Assembly (NCBI GenBank): GCA_963697965.1
Contig: OY969108.1
Span: 186,001 to 250,000 of the forward strand
From: JAPLJC01 sp963697965
Lineage (GTDB): Bacteria > Desulfobacterota > Desulfobaccia > Desulfobaccales > 0-14-0-80-60-11
Length of the DNA: 64,000 nt
Reading direction: 5' to 3'
In this document: positions 7,292-15,421 of the stretch, one piece after another
Layout of the letters: each line of letters starts with the position of its first letter
Numbering within the stretch: position 1 is the first letter of the stretch
Notes under the pieces: model-generated
The model's database searches: none
What the model saw: only the letters and a program-made list of their open reading frames with translations
What the model was told of the DNA's origin: nothing
Made by a program: the position numbers and the translations under genes

Positions 7292-9373
7292 ATGACAGCC
7301 TTGATTGATTCCATGACCACCGTGCTCATCACCGGCTGCAGACCTGCTCATCCGCCGGTAATTTTCCTTTGGCGGCGGCCTACTCAAAAAATTATCCAGG
7401 CTCCCGCCGTTAATTATCCCGACCTGCTGAGCGCCGGTGTCGCCCTCATCGAAGGCGGGGTGAATGTCATCCCAGTTAACGATCGCAAAAAACCTCTAGT
7501 CGCGTGGACGCCCTATCAGTCAAGACGCACCACCATTCCAGAACTGGAAAAATGGTGCAAGAACCCTGCAGTTCACGGCCTGGCCATAATCGGGGGCAAG
7601 ATTTCCGGGGGACTCGCGGTCTTTGATTTCGATGTGGCCAGGTTCTTTGAACGGTTTATCGAGGCAGTCAAGCGAAACCGGGAAGTGCGGGAACTGGCCT
7701 ATTTACTCCCGATCCAGCAGACCGGCAGCGGCAATTACCAGATGGCTTTCCGGTGTGGCTTATCACTCAGAAACGACAAGCTGGCCTGGGTTCCCGCAGA
7801 CAATGAACAAGGCAGGGAAACGGCCATTGAGACACGGGCTGGGGGTGGATATGCGGTAATTAGTCCATCTCATTGCCCCCAGGCAGAGAAGCATGGCGCA
7901 AAACACAAACAAGCTTACCGTGTTATTCAAGGCGATTTCGCCAAAATTCCCACCATCACCGACAGACAGGCCAGCGTACTCTTAGAGATAGGGCGTAGCC
8001 TGAATGAGATGCCTCTCACGACAAAAGAAATGAAGGCGGCGCCGTTGCACCAGAACCGGAACGGAATCGGGGGAGAGGGGGTCATCAGCGCGTTCAACCG
8101 GAAATTTGACATACGGACCATCCTTGAGAGGAACAAGTATGAACGGCAGGGCAACCGTTACCTGGCCCCGGACAGTACAACTGGAGAGGCAGGAGTGTAT
8201 ATCTTTGAGGACACCGGGCGATGTTATTCTCACCATGGCAGCGATCCTCTGAATGACGGCCATTCTCATGACCCATTTTCGGTTTTTTGCATCCTGGAGC
8301 ATGGCGGCGATGTGAGAGCGGCAGTCAAGGCTGCCGCGGCAGTGCTTGGTATTGAACGCACCCATGACCAGACCCAGCCGCCCCCGGCGGATGATGAGCA
8401 GGGCTGCGACCAGGCGGAACGGGAAGCAATCAGGGAGGAGGCCCAGGCACCAAAATTTCCTGATGTAATCTCAGCAGCCGATTTACAAAACCTGGTTTTC
8501 CCTGAAATCGAATATCTCATTAAGGAAATAATGCCTTTCGGATTTGGTCTATTATCAGCACGACCAAAAAAAGGCAAAAGCTATCTGGCTCTGAATATTT
8601 CTGTGGCGAAGTCAACCGGCGGCTGTGCTCTGGGGAACAAGGAACTTCGACTGGAATCGGGAACGGTTCTTTATATTGCCTATGAGGATAGAAACCGGCG
8701 AGTAAAGAATCGTTTGACAACCATCATGCAGGGGGAACCTTTCCCGCCTAAGTTGTATGTAGCGGAAACCTGGCCCCGCCTTCCTGATGGTGGACTCGAT
8801 AGGTTGGACAAATGGCTGACTTCCAACCCTGATACAAAACTTGTGGTCATCGACACCCTCGGAAGATTTAAGCCCAGGAAAAGACCCAGGCAAGATGATT
8901 ATGAAGCTGACATGGCAACAGGCGCAGCCCTGGCAGACCTGGCCCACAAGCACAATGTCTGCATCCTAGGAATCTACCACAACCGCAAGACCGAATCAGA
9001 CGATCCCCTGGACGATGTGCACGGCTCCACCGGCATGACGGCTGCAGCTGACTTCGTAATGGTTCTCAGGCGTGGCCGGGGCCAGTCAGACGCAGAGCTA
9101 TTCGTTACTGGGAGGGATATTGAGGAAAAAACCCTGGCCCTGAGGTTCCATAAAAGTGAAGGACTTTGGGAGCTATTAGGCTCGGCTGAGGAGGTGGCTA
9201 AATCACAGTCAAGGAAAGATATATGTCTGATTCTTAAAGAGAACGGTCCGATGACTATTAAAGAACTATCTGAGATTATTAATAAAAAAGAGGATACTAT
9301 CAAGAAGCTACTTTACAGAATGAAGGTTGATAATGAAGTTAGCTTTAGAAATGGGAAATGGGAGTTAATATGA
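7292..9373 (+). CDS. Primase-polymerase / RepA-like AAA ATPase replication protein
   Basis: 693 residues, three regions. Residues about 35-200 look like a bifunctional primase-polymerase (Prim-Pol) domain: GVNVIPVNDRKKPLVAW, then GLAVFDFDVARF with the acidic metal-binding pair, then GGGYAVISPS. Residues about 405-600 form a RepA/AAA_25-type ATPase with Walker A ARPKKGKSY (near 424) and Walker B KLVVIDTLGRF (near 516). The last 55 residues are a winged helix (ICLILKENGPMTIKELSEII). Together this is a self-contained initiator and primase-helicase of an integrated plasmid or satellite. The iteron field starts within the last codons of this gene region. Confidence 0.85.
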   Translation: MTALIDSMTTVLITGCRPAHPPVIFLWRRPTQKIIQAPAVNYPDLLSAGVALIEGGVNVIPVNDRKKPLVAWTPYQSRRTTIPELEKWCKNPAVHGLAIIGGKISGGLAVFDFDVARFFERFIEAVKRNREVRELAYLLPIQQTGSGNYQMAFRCGLSLRNDKLAWVPADNEQGRETAIETRAGGGYAVISPSHCPQAEKHGAKHKQAYRVIQGDFAKIPTITDRQASVLLEIGRSLNEMPLTTKEMKAAPLHQNRNGIGGEGVISAFNRKFDIRTILERNKYERQGNRYLAPDSTTGEAGVYIFEDTGRCYSHHGSDPLNDGHSHDPFSVFCILEHGGDVRAAVKAAAAVLGIERTHDQTQPPPADDEQGCDQAEREAIREEAQAPKFPDVISAADLQNLVFPEIEYLIKEIMPFGFGLLSARPKKGKSYLALNISVAKSTGGCALGNKELRLESGTVLYIAYEDRNRRVKNRLTTIMQGEPFPPKLYVAETWPRLPDGGLDRLDKWLTSNPDTKLVVIDTLGRFKPRKRPRQDDYEADMATGAALADLAHKHNVCILGIYHNRKTESDDPLDDVHGSTGMTAAADFVMVLRRGRGQSDAELFVTGRDIEEKTLALRFHKSEGLWELLGSAEEVAKSQSRKDICLILKENGPMTIKELSEIINKKEDTIKKLLYRMKVDNEVSFRNGKWELI

Positions 9374-9380
9374 AATATAT

Positions 9381-9629
9381 ATCCCCTGTATCCCTTATGT
9401 CCCTCGTATCCCTTGTTTCCCCCACATCCCTTTCCGGTTTTAGGGACATTAGGGACATGGAAGGGACACAGAGGGGACAGGCCACAGGGTTGAGAAAACT
9501 TAGTATTCATACTGGTTTTAGGGGATTTAAGGGACAAAGGGACACAAGGGACAGCATTTGCTCATTAACTCAATATGACCCCATTTTATGTCCCCGCGTC
9601 CCTCTCCCTTGGCTGTCCCCGGCTGTCCC
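9381..9629. repeat. Iteron field with GGGACA motifs in both orientations (probable replication origin)
   Basis: GGGACA occurs on the plus strand at 9443, 9452, 9463, 9474, 9531, 9539 and 9548, and its complement TGTCCC at 9398, 9589, 9614 and 9624, with further near copies (TATCCC) at 9381-9413. Spacings are 8-11 bp, about one helical turn, and the blocks are arranged minus-plus-plus-minus, so the whole can also fold as nested hairpins. An open 95-codon frame covers it, but its composition is dictated by the repeats. Adjacent to a Prim-Pol initiator this is most simply an origin with initiator binding sites. Confidence 0.65.
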
Positions 9630-9665
9630 AGGTGAAGTAGCATAAGCCGGAAGTGCTGGCCTATC

Positions 9666-9764
9666 TTGGAGCAGAAGGACATTGAAACCTTAGAGCGGCA
9701 GAAGATGACCGAATTGCAGGAGCGGTTCCTCCCAGAGGCCAAACCAATTCTTAGCCGTGTATGA
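9666..9764 (+). CDS. Possible 32-residue small protein (weak)
   Basis: TTG-started frame LEQKDIETLERQKMTELQER and ending PEAKPILSRV. It has coding-like composition (charged amphipathic helix) but no convincing ribosome binding site. It may be a real small protein of the element or the tail of a lost gene. Confidence 0.25.
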   Translation: MEQKDIETLERQKMTELQERFLPEAKPILSRV

Positions 9765-9791
9765 CTATTCAAACACAAAGGAGTGATAACC

Positions 9792-10049
9792 ATGAGCACC
9801 CCCATTGCCACCATACCCAAGAACAGCAGAGAGGCTATCAGGTTCAGCCTGGGGCAAATTAAAAACCACAAGTTTGTGGATATGCGGGTATTCGCAATAG
9901 AGGACGGCAAGGATCCGGTGCCCACAAAGAAAGGGTTAGCGGTATCACCGGTGATATGGGCTCAATTCCGGGCGGCTCTGGCCCAGCTGGAGGCGGCCAT
10001 GATTGAAGAGGGCTGGCTTGACCGGGAGGACCTGGAAGCACAAGAGTAA
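9792..10049 (+). CDS. PC4/p15-like single-stranded DNA-binding protein
   Basis: 85 residues from ATG 9792; AAGGAG lies 11 bp upstream (a GTG at 9783 overlaps it and is rejected). The sequence SREAIRFSLGQIKNHKFVDMRVF, then PTKKGLAVSPVIWAQF and a terminal helix, follows the transcriptional coactivator p15/PC4 fold: a beta sheet that holds single-stranded DNA and a C-terminal dimerisation helix. Bacterial and phage members bind ssDNA and act in replication or recombination, which suits its place beside an origin. Confidence 0.75.
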   Translation: MSTPIATIPKNSREAIRFSLGQIKNHKFVDMRVFAIEDGKDPVPTKKGLAVSPVIWAQFRAALAQLEAAMIEEGWLDREDLEAQE

Positions 10050-10090
10050 TTGTAATGTAAGGCGTTCTTGGAAGAAAGGAGGTTTAACCT

Positions 10091-10390
10091 ATGGCTCGCG
10101 GACTCTCATTTTTTCAGAAGCGAATTTTACTGGTTGCTTTGCGGGAAAGATTTGTCTTATGCCAGGACCTCCTAAGGTTATGGGGATTGCAGCCTGGGGC
10201 CGTTATTGATAAGGCTAAATATAGCGCGGCCCATAGCGCCTTATCCAGAAGCCTAACCCGCCTGTATTGGCGTGGCCTGATTGAATTTTGGCAGCAAAAA
10301 CTTGTCCGTTATAGGACGGCAATCACCTTGACCGATGAGGGCAAAAGTATGGCCGCGAGCATCATTTTAGAGGAAAAAGAAAGCGGTTAA
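10091..10390 (+). CDS. Small winged-helix protein
   Basis: 99 residues with a strong GAAAGGAGG site upstream. Four helices followed by the LTDEGKSMA segment recall the end of a MarR/PadR-like winged helix (ALSRSLTRLYWRGLIEFW being the recognition helix and wing start). Probably a transcriptional regulator of the element; the exact family is not recognised. It forms a small operon with the PC4-like gene 41 bp upstream. Confidence 0.6.
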   Translation: MARGLSFFQKRILLVALRERFVLCQDLLRLWGLQPGAVIDKAKYSAAHSALSRSLTRLYWRGLIEFWQQKLVRYRTAITLTDEGKSMAASIILEEKESG

Positions 10391-10924
10391 GTGTAGCCGA
10401 ATCTATAAAAATAGACAACAGTGAATCAATTATTTTAGTGATTTTGCAATATTAATATGGTTTCTATAATTATTTTAATAATTATCAATATTAAATAATT
10501 GATTAATTTTAATATCTTATGGTTTTCTGCGATTAAATAAATCGGTTTCTAATAATCAATTAAATAAATTAATATTATAATAATTATAATAAGTTATATT
10601 TATTTATTTTATTTTTCTCTCTTTTATTCATCATTTATTCACACTTTTCCCCCGCTCCCTGCATGTCAATTGAAGGTCCTTGAACCAAATTCTGTACTTC
10701 CGCCCTTCCCACCTTCATCTAGTATTTTATCTTAATTTTCAATAAGATACTCTATGATTCCGGTCTCCTTTGTCTCAAGCTGCTATCGGTTAATTATTCT
10801 GGTTTGCTTCAACCTTTCCGGCAAGTGGCCCTCTTGAAAATTTTTCCAGCTTTGAAATTTGTCGTCCTATAATCACCAAAAAATCTTAACCATTTCTTCT
10901 CCCTCGTGGCATAATGCATTTGGT
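10391..10924. other. AT-rich segment with DnaA-box-like site, possible origin unwinding region
   Basis: About 10410-10620 is extremely AT-rich (long runs of TTAATATTATAATAATTAT type), unlike the surrounding sequence. A DnaA-box variant, TTATTCACA, lies at 10635-10643 next to it. Together with the iterons 800 bp upstream this could be the melting region of the element's origin. No gene is visible here. Confidence 0.45.
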
Positions 10925-11130
10925 ATGATTCCCCTGGAAACCTACCTCAAGGAATTATCCGAAATCCGCTCTTCCGGTGAGGCCGTCAAGGAGACTTCCT
11001 ATTACGGCCCCCTGGCCAACCTGACGAACGAGATCGGCAAGACTCTCAAGCCCAAAGTCAAGTGCATCACCAACTTGCAGGACCAGGGCCCCGACCTGCC
11101 CGATGGCGGCCCCTTCACTCCCGATCAGTT
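10925..11130 (+). pseudogene. Type ISP restriction-modification enzyme, N-terminal fragment
   Basis: From ATG 10925 the reading MIPLETYLKELSEIR, GEAVKETSYYGPLANL, GKTLKPKVKCI and LPDGGPFTPDQFQ matches the start of large single-polypeptide N6-adenine methyltransferase/restriction enzymes (type ISP, LlaGI-like). Similarity stops near 11130, after about 69 residues, and the frame then runs into unrelated sequence to a stop at 11233. The matching C-terminal end lies at 12647-13111, so the middle of a gene of about 3 kb has been lost. Confidence 0.75.
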
Positions 11131-11285
11131 CCAAGAGCCCACCAAAGCTGAGTACTGGGAAGATACCGCCAGGGTATGCACACGCGGGATGCCTATGCTA
11201 CCGGTTTGGGATGCTGCATCGAAGGGACGATAGTGCCATCAATATCAGATTGCATTTACCAGGACTTTTTAAGGAGGGTTACGAT

Positions 11286-12566
11286 ATGCTCATTTTTTTG
11301 AGTGATATACATCTAACCGATGGCTCCTCGGGAACGGAAATTGATCCCCGCGCCTTTCAGAAATTCTGCAGTTTATTGGATATTATTATTGGCAAGCCGA
11401 GTGATACCAAGATTCATAATGTCGAGATCGTTTTGTTGGGCGACATCTTTGATGTGATCAGGTCCGACCTCTGGCTGCGCTCAGAGAATAATAACTCTAC
11501 CAATCCCATCAGGCCCTGGTCAGCCCCTGGGGACAAAGATTCCGCCGGCTGGAATCTGCAAACCTACGCAGAGGAAATTGTCAGGAAAATTATCAATAAC
11601 CCAAGGAATCAGGAAGCAATAAGATACATCAAGGACTTTGAGACGCACTGTGCCGACCAAGGAGTGAATCTACTGATCTCTTATCTCATCGGCAACCATG
11701 ACTGGCTCATTAACCGCTACCCCTCGACCCGCCAGGCCATTGCAGATTTCCTGGGCCTGACCCCGCCCGGTTACTATGTCACTAATGAATTTTATTATCT
11801 CCGGCCCTTTGATTCCGATGGCTATCCGGTGTTCGCCCGCCACGGGGACTACTATGATCCCTTTAATTTCGAGGGCGACCGAAACGCCTCTTCCCTGGGG
11901 GACGCCATCGTCATCGATCTGTTGAACAAGTTCCCCACCGCCGTGGCCAACTCCCCCTTGGGAAGTGACCTTGACCTCATCAAACAGCTCAAAGAGATCG
12001 ATAACGTCAGGCCCCTGTGGGAGATTCCCGCCTGGATCCAGGGGCTCTGCTTGCGCCACCCCGGGATCGAGTCCCAAATGCATGACATCTGGAACCGCCT
12101 GGTGGATGATTTTTGCGCTCTATGTTTTGTCAAACAGCACCAGCATTGGGACCTGGAGGAGGCCCTGCGCCTGAGCGAGGATTTTTCCTTTGAACACCTC
12201 CAGAAGATCGCCGATAGTTGGATCGCCCGGAAATTAATGAGCAATTCCGACGACTACCACGCTTATGCCTATAAGGAATGGGCGATGCAGCAGGCTCAAG
12301 CCCGTTATGTGGTTTACGGCCATACCCACCATGCCGAACAGGTCCCCATGGATATCATGCCGCCCGCGCCCGGCGGCGTGACCGAGGCCATCTATTTCAA
12401 CACTGGTACCTGGAGAAAGGTTTTTGAACATACGGTGTATGATTCGGACAGCTTAGAGTTTATCGGCTGGTATGTCATGACCTTTCTGGTCTTTTACCTG
12501 CCGGGAGAGAAGGAGGTAGACCGGGAGTACGAAGTTTGGTCTGCTTCCCTTGGTTATGGGAGTTAA
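11286..12566 (+). CDS. Calcineurin-like metallophosphoesterase inserted in the broken ISP gene
   Basis: 426 residues from ATG 11286 (AAGGAGGG upstream). All five phosphoesterase motifs are visible: SDIHLTDG, LGDIFDV, IGNHDW, HGDYYDPF and VYGHTHHAEQ, then an NTGTW segment near the C terminus. The family hydrolyses phosphomono- or diesters with two metal ions; the large helical insert (residues about 210-330) is not one I recognise. It has its own start site and no in-frame link to either flanking fragment. Its place inside a decayed restriction gene suggests arrival as cargo, perhaps with a defence-related nuclease or nucleotidase role. Confidence 0.8.
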   Translation: MLIFLSDIHLTDGSSGTEIDPRAFQKFCSLLDIIIGKPSDTKIHNVEIVLLGDIFDVIRSDLWLRSENNNSTNPIRPWSAPGDKDSAGWNLQTYAEEIVRKIINNPRNQEAIRYIKDFETHCADQGVNLLISYLIGNHDWLINRYPSTRQAIADFLGLTPPGYYVTNEFYYLRPFDSDGYPVFARHGDYYDPFNFEGDRNASSLGDAIVIDLLNKFPTAVANSPLGSDLDLIKQLKEIDNVRPLWEIPAWIQGLCLRHPGIESQMHDIWNRLVDDFCALCFVKQHQHWDLEEALRLSEDFSFEHLQKIADSWIARKLMSNSDDYHAYAYKEWAMQQAQARYVVYGHTHHAEQVPMDIMPPAPGGVTEAIYFNTGTWRKVFEHTVYDSDSLEFIGWYVMTFLVFYLPGEKEVDREYEVWSASLGYGS

Positions 12567-12646
12567 TTAAAATAACTAAGCTATTTTTGCTAGCCAATTA
12601 TTAAGCAATCTCTGGTTTAAAAGCCTTAATTATCTCCAAGGTGTGA

Positions 12647-13111
12647 GGCGGGGCCCTGAACCCGGACGCCGGCGACTTGGCCCTTACCACGGGGTGGGGA
12701 CATGGCGGAAAAGACAGCGTGACCATGCCCGGCAAGGGCAAGGTGATCACCCGGGACTACGCCCCGGAAGAATTGACGGCCATCCGGGAAGGGGCCGGGG
12801 CCCTGGGCCTCACCCTAGAGGAAGCCATTGAGCACCTGGGCGAGACCACCTGCGACATTTACTTGAACGAGTCGGCCTATTGGCAAAACATCCCGGCCCG
12901 GGTCTGGGGCTACTACATCGGCGGCTACCAGGTTATCAAGAAGTGGCTTAGCTACCGGGAACACGATCTTCTGGGCCGACCTCTCAGCCGAGACGAAGCC
13001 CGGGAAGTCACCTACATGGCCCGCCGCCTTGCCGCCATCACCCTTATGGAACCAGCCCTGAACGCTAACTACCTGGCAGTTAAGCAGTCCACCTACCCCT
13101 GGCCCGGATAA
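12647..13111 (+). pseudogene. Type ISP restriction-modification enzyme, C-terminal fragment
   Basis: Open from 12647 without a credible start: ALNPDAGDLALTTGWG, then KGKVITRDYAPEEL, then YLNESAYWQNIPARVWGYYI, KKWLSYREHDLLGRPLS, EAREVTYMARRLAAI and ending PWPG. This is the conserved tail of ISP-type methyltransferase proteins, which includes the end of the target recognition domain. It is the counterpart of the N-terminal piece at 10925. The csrA-like gene starts 4 bp after its stop. Confidence 0.75.
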
Positions 13112-13115
13112 GCTC

Positions 13116-13289
13116 ATGCTGATAATAACCAGAAAAGAAGATGAAACAGTCTGCATCGGGGACAATATCCGGGTAACGGTCGTGAAGGTGCGGGGGAAGC
13201 AAGTCCATCTTGGCATCGAAGCCCCGCCAGGAGTCCTGGTATTAAGGGTGGATGGGAAATCTTCTGGGCAAAAGGGCAAGGGGAGCTAA
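13116..13289 (+). CDS. csrA: CsrA-family translational regulator, 57 residues
   Basis: Reads MLIITRKEDETVCIGDNI, RVTVVKVRGKQVHLGIEAP and a short variable tail. The LTRK-type N terminus, the IGDNIRVTVV strands and HLGIEAP are the CsrA/RsmA beta-strand signature; R4-like (R6) and R44 residues used for RNA binding by the family are present. CsrA dimers bind GGA motifs in mRNA leaders. The C-terminal helix normally reading HREEIY is replaced by LRVDGKSSGQKGKGS, so it is a divergent copy. It sits in the accessory region directly after the broken ISP gene. Confidence 0.8.
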   Translation: MLIITRKEDETVCIGDNIRVTVVKVRGKQVHLGIEAPPGVLVLRVDGKSSGQKGKGS

Positions 13290-13627
13290 GGCCATATAAG
13301 CCACTACGGCGACGAGGCGGCGCTGAGAGTGAGATTTTGAGGCGGTTAAAGCCTGCCTCACCGCAGAAATGTGGGCGGGCTACAGGGCGTTTAAGGCCGT
13401 GGGATTGCTCAACGAGTGGCGCAGGAAATGGGCGGCGTATTTACCGCAACCCAGTTAATAAAAAAATAGGAAAATCTGGTGAAAACTTGGAAAGTTTGCT
13501 ACTTAGCGACCACGTGGCCGACGATACCATCATTCGCCAAACGGTAGATTGCCACGACAACGGCGAGCAAATCCGAGATTCCGTGCAAAAATCAAAAGAT
13601 TGAAACAGTCACACAGGAGTGTTAACA
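13290..13627. other. Degenerate coding remnants, no intact gene
   Basis: Contains broken plus-strand frames, for example one reading EMWAGYRAFKAVGLLNEW and ending WAAYLPQPS at 13455, whose last 60 bases recur at 13944. It looks like the worn end of a former gene. A GAAAACTTGGAAAG region and a possible RBS for the next gene are at its right end. Confidence 0.4.
13401..13460 (+). repeat. 60-bp imperfect direct repeat, copy A
   Basis: GGGATTGCTCAACGAGTGGC to CCCAGTTAATA. It matches copy B at 13944-14003 at about 51 of 60 positions. In both the plus frame ends WRRKWAAYLP followed by two or three residues and a stop. Confidence 0.75.
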
Positions 13628-13879
13628 ATGCATTTCATAAATACGGCCCTTGGGATTATCGGTCTATGTGTTTCCGTTTTTGCCATCTTGGACAATCGTC
13701 GTCAGCGCAGCGAGCGCGAGAAAGCCGTCATCGCGGCGAATGCAGTGATTGAGCGCGTCTATGGTGTGCTTGTAGGCATCAAGCCGGGTATTATTCAAAC
13801 CATGCCAAATTTTGAAAGCGCAATCAACGACGGCCTTGCAACGGTAAATGAGCAGCGCCAAAAGCTCGGCAAGCTTTAA
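13628..13879 (+). CDS. Small single-pass membrane protein
   Basis: 83 residues; ATG 13628 preceded by CAGGAG. Residues 4-21 (INTALGIIGLCVSVFAIL) form one membrane helix, followed by a basic stretch (DNRRQRSEREK) and a soluble helical domain of about 55 residues. No known family. Small anchored proteins of this kind are frequent between modules of defence islands, but no partner is obvious. A hairpin (13884-13909, arms TGTGCAGAAAT and ATTTCGCACA) follows and may act as terminator. Confidence 0.55.
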   Translation: MHFINTALGIIGLCVSVFAILDNRRQRSEREKAVIAANAVIERVYGVLVGIKPGIIQTMPNFESAINDGLATVNEQRQKLGKL

Positions 13880-13943
13880 TTACTGTGCAGAAATCAAGAA
13901 TTTCGCACAAATGGACAGAACGAACCATTTTGTCTAATCGGGC

Positions 13944-14003
13944 GGGCTTGCTCAAAGAATGGCGCAGGAAGTGGGCGGCGTATCTACCGAAAATCAGCTA
14001 ATA
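13944..14003 (+). repeat. 60-bp imperfect direct repeat, copy B
   Basis: GGGCTTGCTCAAAGAATGGC to ATCAGCTAATA. Counterpart of 13401-13460. The 540 bp between the two copies holds the small membrane protein gene, so this unit may have arrived by recombination between repeated module ends. Confidence 0.75.
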
Positions 14004-14125
14004 TTAACTTTTTGTAGAACTGGACAATTCGTGATAAATTGTACAATTATAGAAATGGGGTTAAGGGGCTGCTTAAATCCAGATTGGGGCTATTAATATT
14101 ATTAAATCATATGGAGGACTCTCCT

Positions 14126-14413
14126 ATGCCAAGAACACTAACTGACATCTTCAATGAGAATCCCGACGTAGAGGTTATAGAGTTTTTGGGTTACGACGAT
14201 GGTGGGCCTTTTGGCCTATCTTCTGACGGGCGCAAACTCAAAATCCATGATTTTAATTTCGCACGTCAACTTGCCGGGTTACCGGGTTCGAACACTGAAA
14301 CCGGTCACGTTACTGACGAGGGTTATTATATCCGTGGGGGTTATAACATACGGGAGGGCGCACCAAAAGCATATGTCTATCGCCTACCACCAGAACAAAA
14401 AACGGTAAGATAG
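14126..14413 (+). CDS. Small hypothetical protein paired with the PIN-domain gene
   Basis: 95 residues; ATG 14126 with GGAGGA upstream. Soluble, acidic N-terminal half (DIFNENPDVEVIEFLGYDDGG) and a tyrosine-rich C-terminal half (GYYIRGGYNIREG). No recognised fold. It ends 18 bp before the PIN-domain gene, so the pair is one transcript in the order expected for antitoxin-toxin, but it lacks a visible DNA-binding motif. Confidence 0.6.
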   Translation: MPRTLTDIFNENPDVEVIEFLGYDDGGPFGLSSDGRKLKIHDFNFARQLAGLPGSNTETGHVTDEGYYIRGGYNIREGAPKAYVYRLPPEQKTVR

Positions 14414-14431
14414 TCAGGGGGCAAAAATCTC

Positions 14432-15421
14432 TTGTTTAACACTCTTATCGATACCTGCGTGTGGCTCGATCTTGCCAAGGATTACAAACAACGGGCGATC
14501 CTATCCGCGCTCGAAGAACTCATCCGGCAGGGAGAAATAGAGCTGATCCTGCCGCGCACAATCATCAATGAATTCGCCCGGAACAAGGTGCGCGTTATTG
14601 AGGAGAGTAGCCGTAGCCTTTCCAGCACCTTGAAACGCGTCAAGGAGGCCGTGGAGAAGTTTGGCGACCCACGGCAAAAGAGCACAGTACTGGACCAGCT
14701 TAACGATATGGATCATCGGCTTCTGACCTTGGGCGAGGCGGCCGTGGACACAGTCGGCCGGATCGAGAACCTATTCGCCCGCACGCCCGTTATCGAGATT
14801 TCAGATGCTGTGAAGCTGCGCGCGGCGCAGCGTGCCATCGACAAGCGTGCTCCCTTTCACAGACAGCGGAATGTCATCGAGGATGCGATTCTGATTGAGG
14901 TCTATACAGATGCGGCCGGAACGAAAGCAAAAGCCGGAACCCGGTTCGCCTTTGTCACACATAATACCAAGGATTTCAGTCACCCGAACGCCAGCAATAA
15001 GCTACCGCATCCGGACATAGCAGCCTGTTTTTCGCCGAGAAGGTCGCTCTATTTTATCACTCTGGGCGAGGCGCTACGCCGCGTCGCACCAACACAATTT
15101 GCCGATCTGATGATTGAGCAAGAGTGGGTTGAAGAGCCGAGGCGGCTTACAGAAATCATAGCTGCCCTCGACGAGCTGTTCGATAAGGTTTGGTGGAACC
15201 GGCACCAGAACTGGCTATATAGCATCGAATCCGGTCAAGAGCCGTTGACCGAAGGCCAAAAACCGTTTCTGGAACAGGCTAAGAAGGCGGCTCGCCGCAT
15301 CGAGCGAAAGTACGGGAAAGAAAATCTTGGCTGGGATGATTTCGAGTGGGGAATGCTTAACGGTAAGCTCTCCGCGTTGCGCTGGGTTCTCGGTGATGAG
15401 TGGGACATGTTGGATACCTGA
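14432..15421 (+). CDS. PIN-domain ribonuclease-like protein (DUF4935 type)
   Basis: 329 residues, TTG start at 14432 after CAGGGGG. The N-terminal half has the four PIN acidic residues: D7 (LIDTCVWLDL), E47 (INEFARNK), D151 (VIEDAILIE) and D181 (FVTHNTKDFS), between which a long helical insert lies. PIN domains are Mg-dependent ribonucleases. The C-terminal 120 residues are helical and unrecognised. Much longer than VapC toxins (about 130 residues), it fits the DUF4935-like PIN group found in defence islands. Likely a toxin or abortive-infection nuclease with the upstream gene as partner. Confidence 0.75.
   Translation: MFNTLIDTCVWLDLAKDYKQRAILSALEELIRQGEIELILPRTIINEFARNKVRVIEESSRSLSSTLKRVKEAVEKFGDPRQKSTVLDQLNDMDHRLLTLGEAAVDTVGRIENLFARTPVIEISDAVKLRAAQRAIDKRAPFHRQRNVIEDAILIEVYTDAAGTKAKAGTRFAFVTHNTKDFSHPNASNKLPHPDIAACFSPRRSLYFITLGEALRRVAPTQFADLMIEQEWVEEPRRLTEIIAALDELFDKVWWNRHQNWLYSIESGQEPLTEGQKPFLEQAKKAARRIERKYGKENLGWDDFEWGMLNGKLSALRWVLGDEWDMLDT

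Noticed and set aside
9381..9629. Possible CRISPR array
   Set aside because: The repeated unit is only 6-8 bp, spacing about 10 bp and orientation mixed; no cas genes are present.
9358..9645. Open frame of 95 codons over the iteron field
   Set aside because: Its amino acids (repeated SLVSLVS and RDIRDM) follow from the repeats themselves, and there is no family likeness; kept as repeat region.
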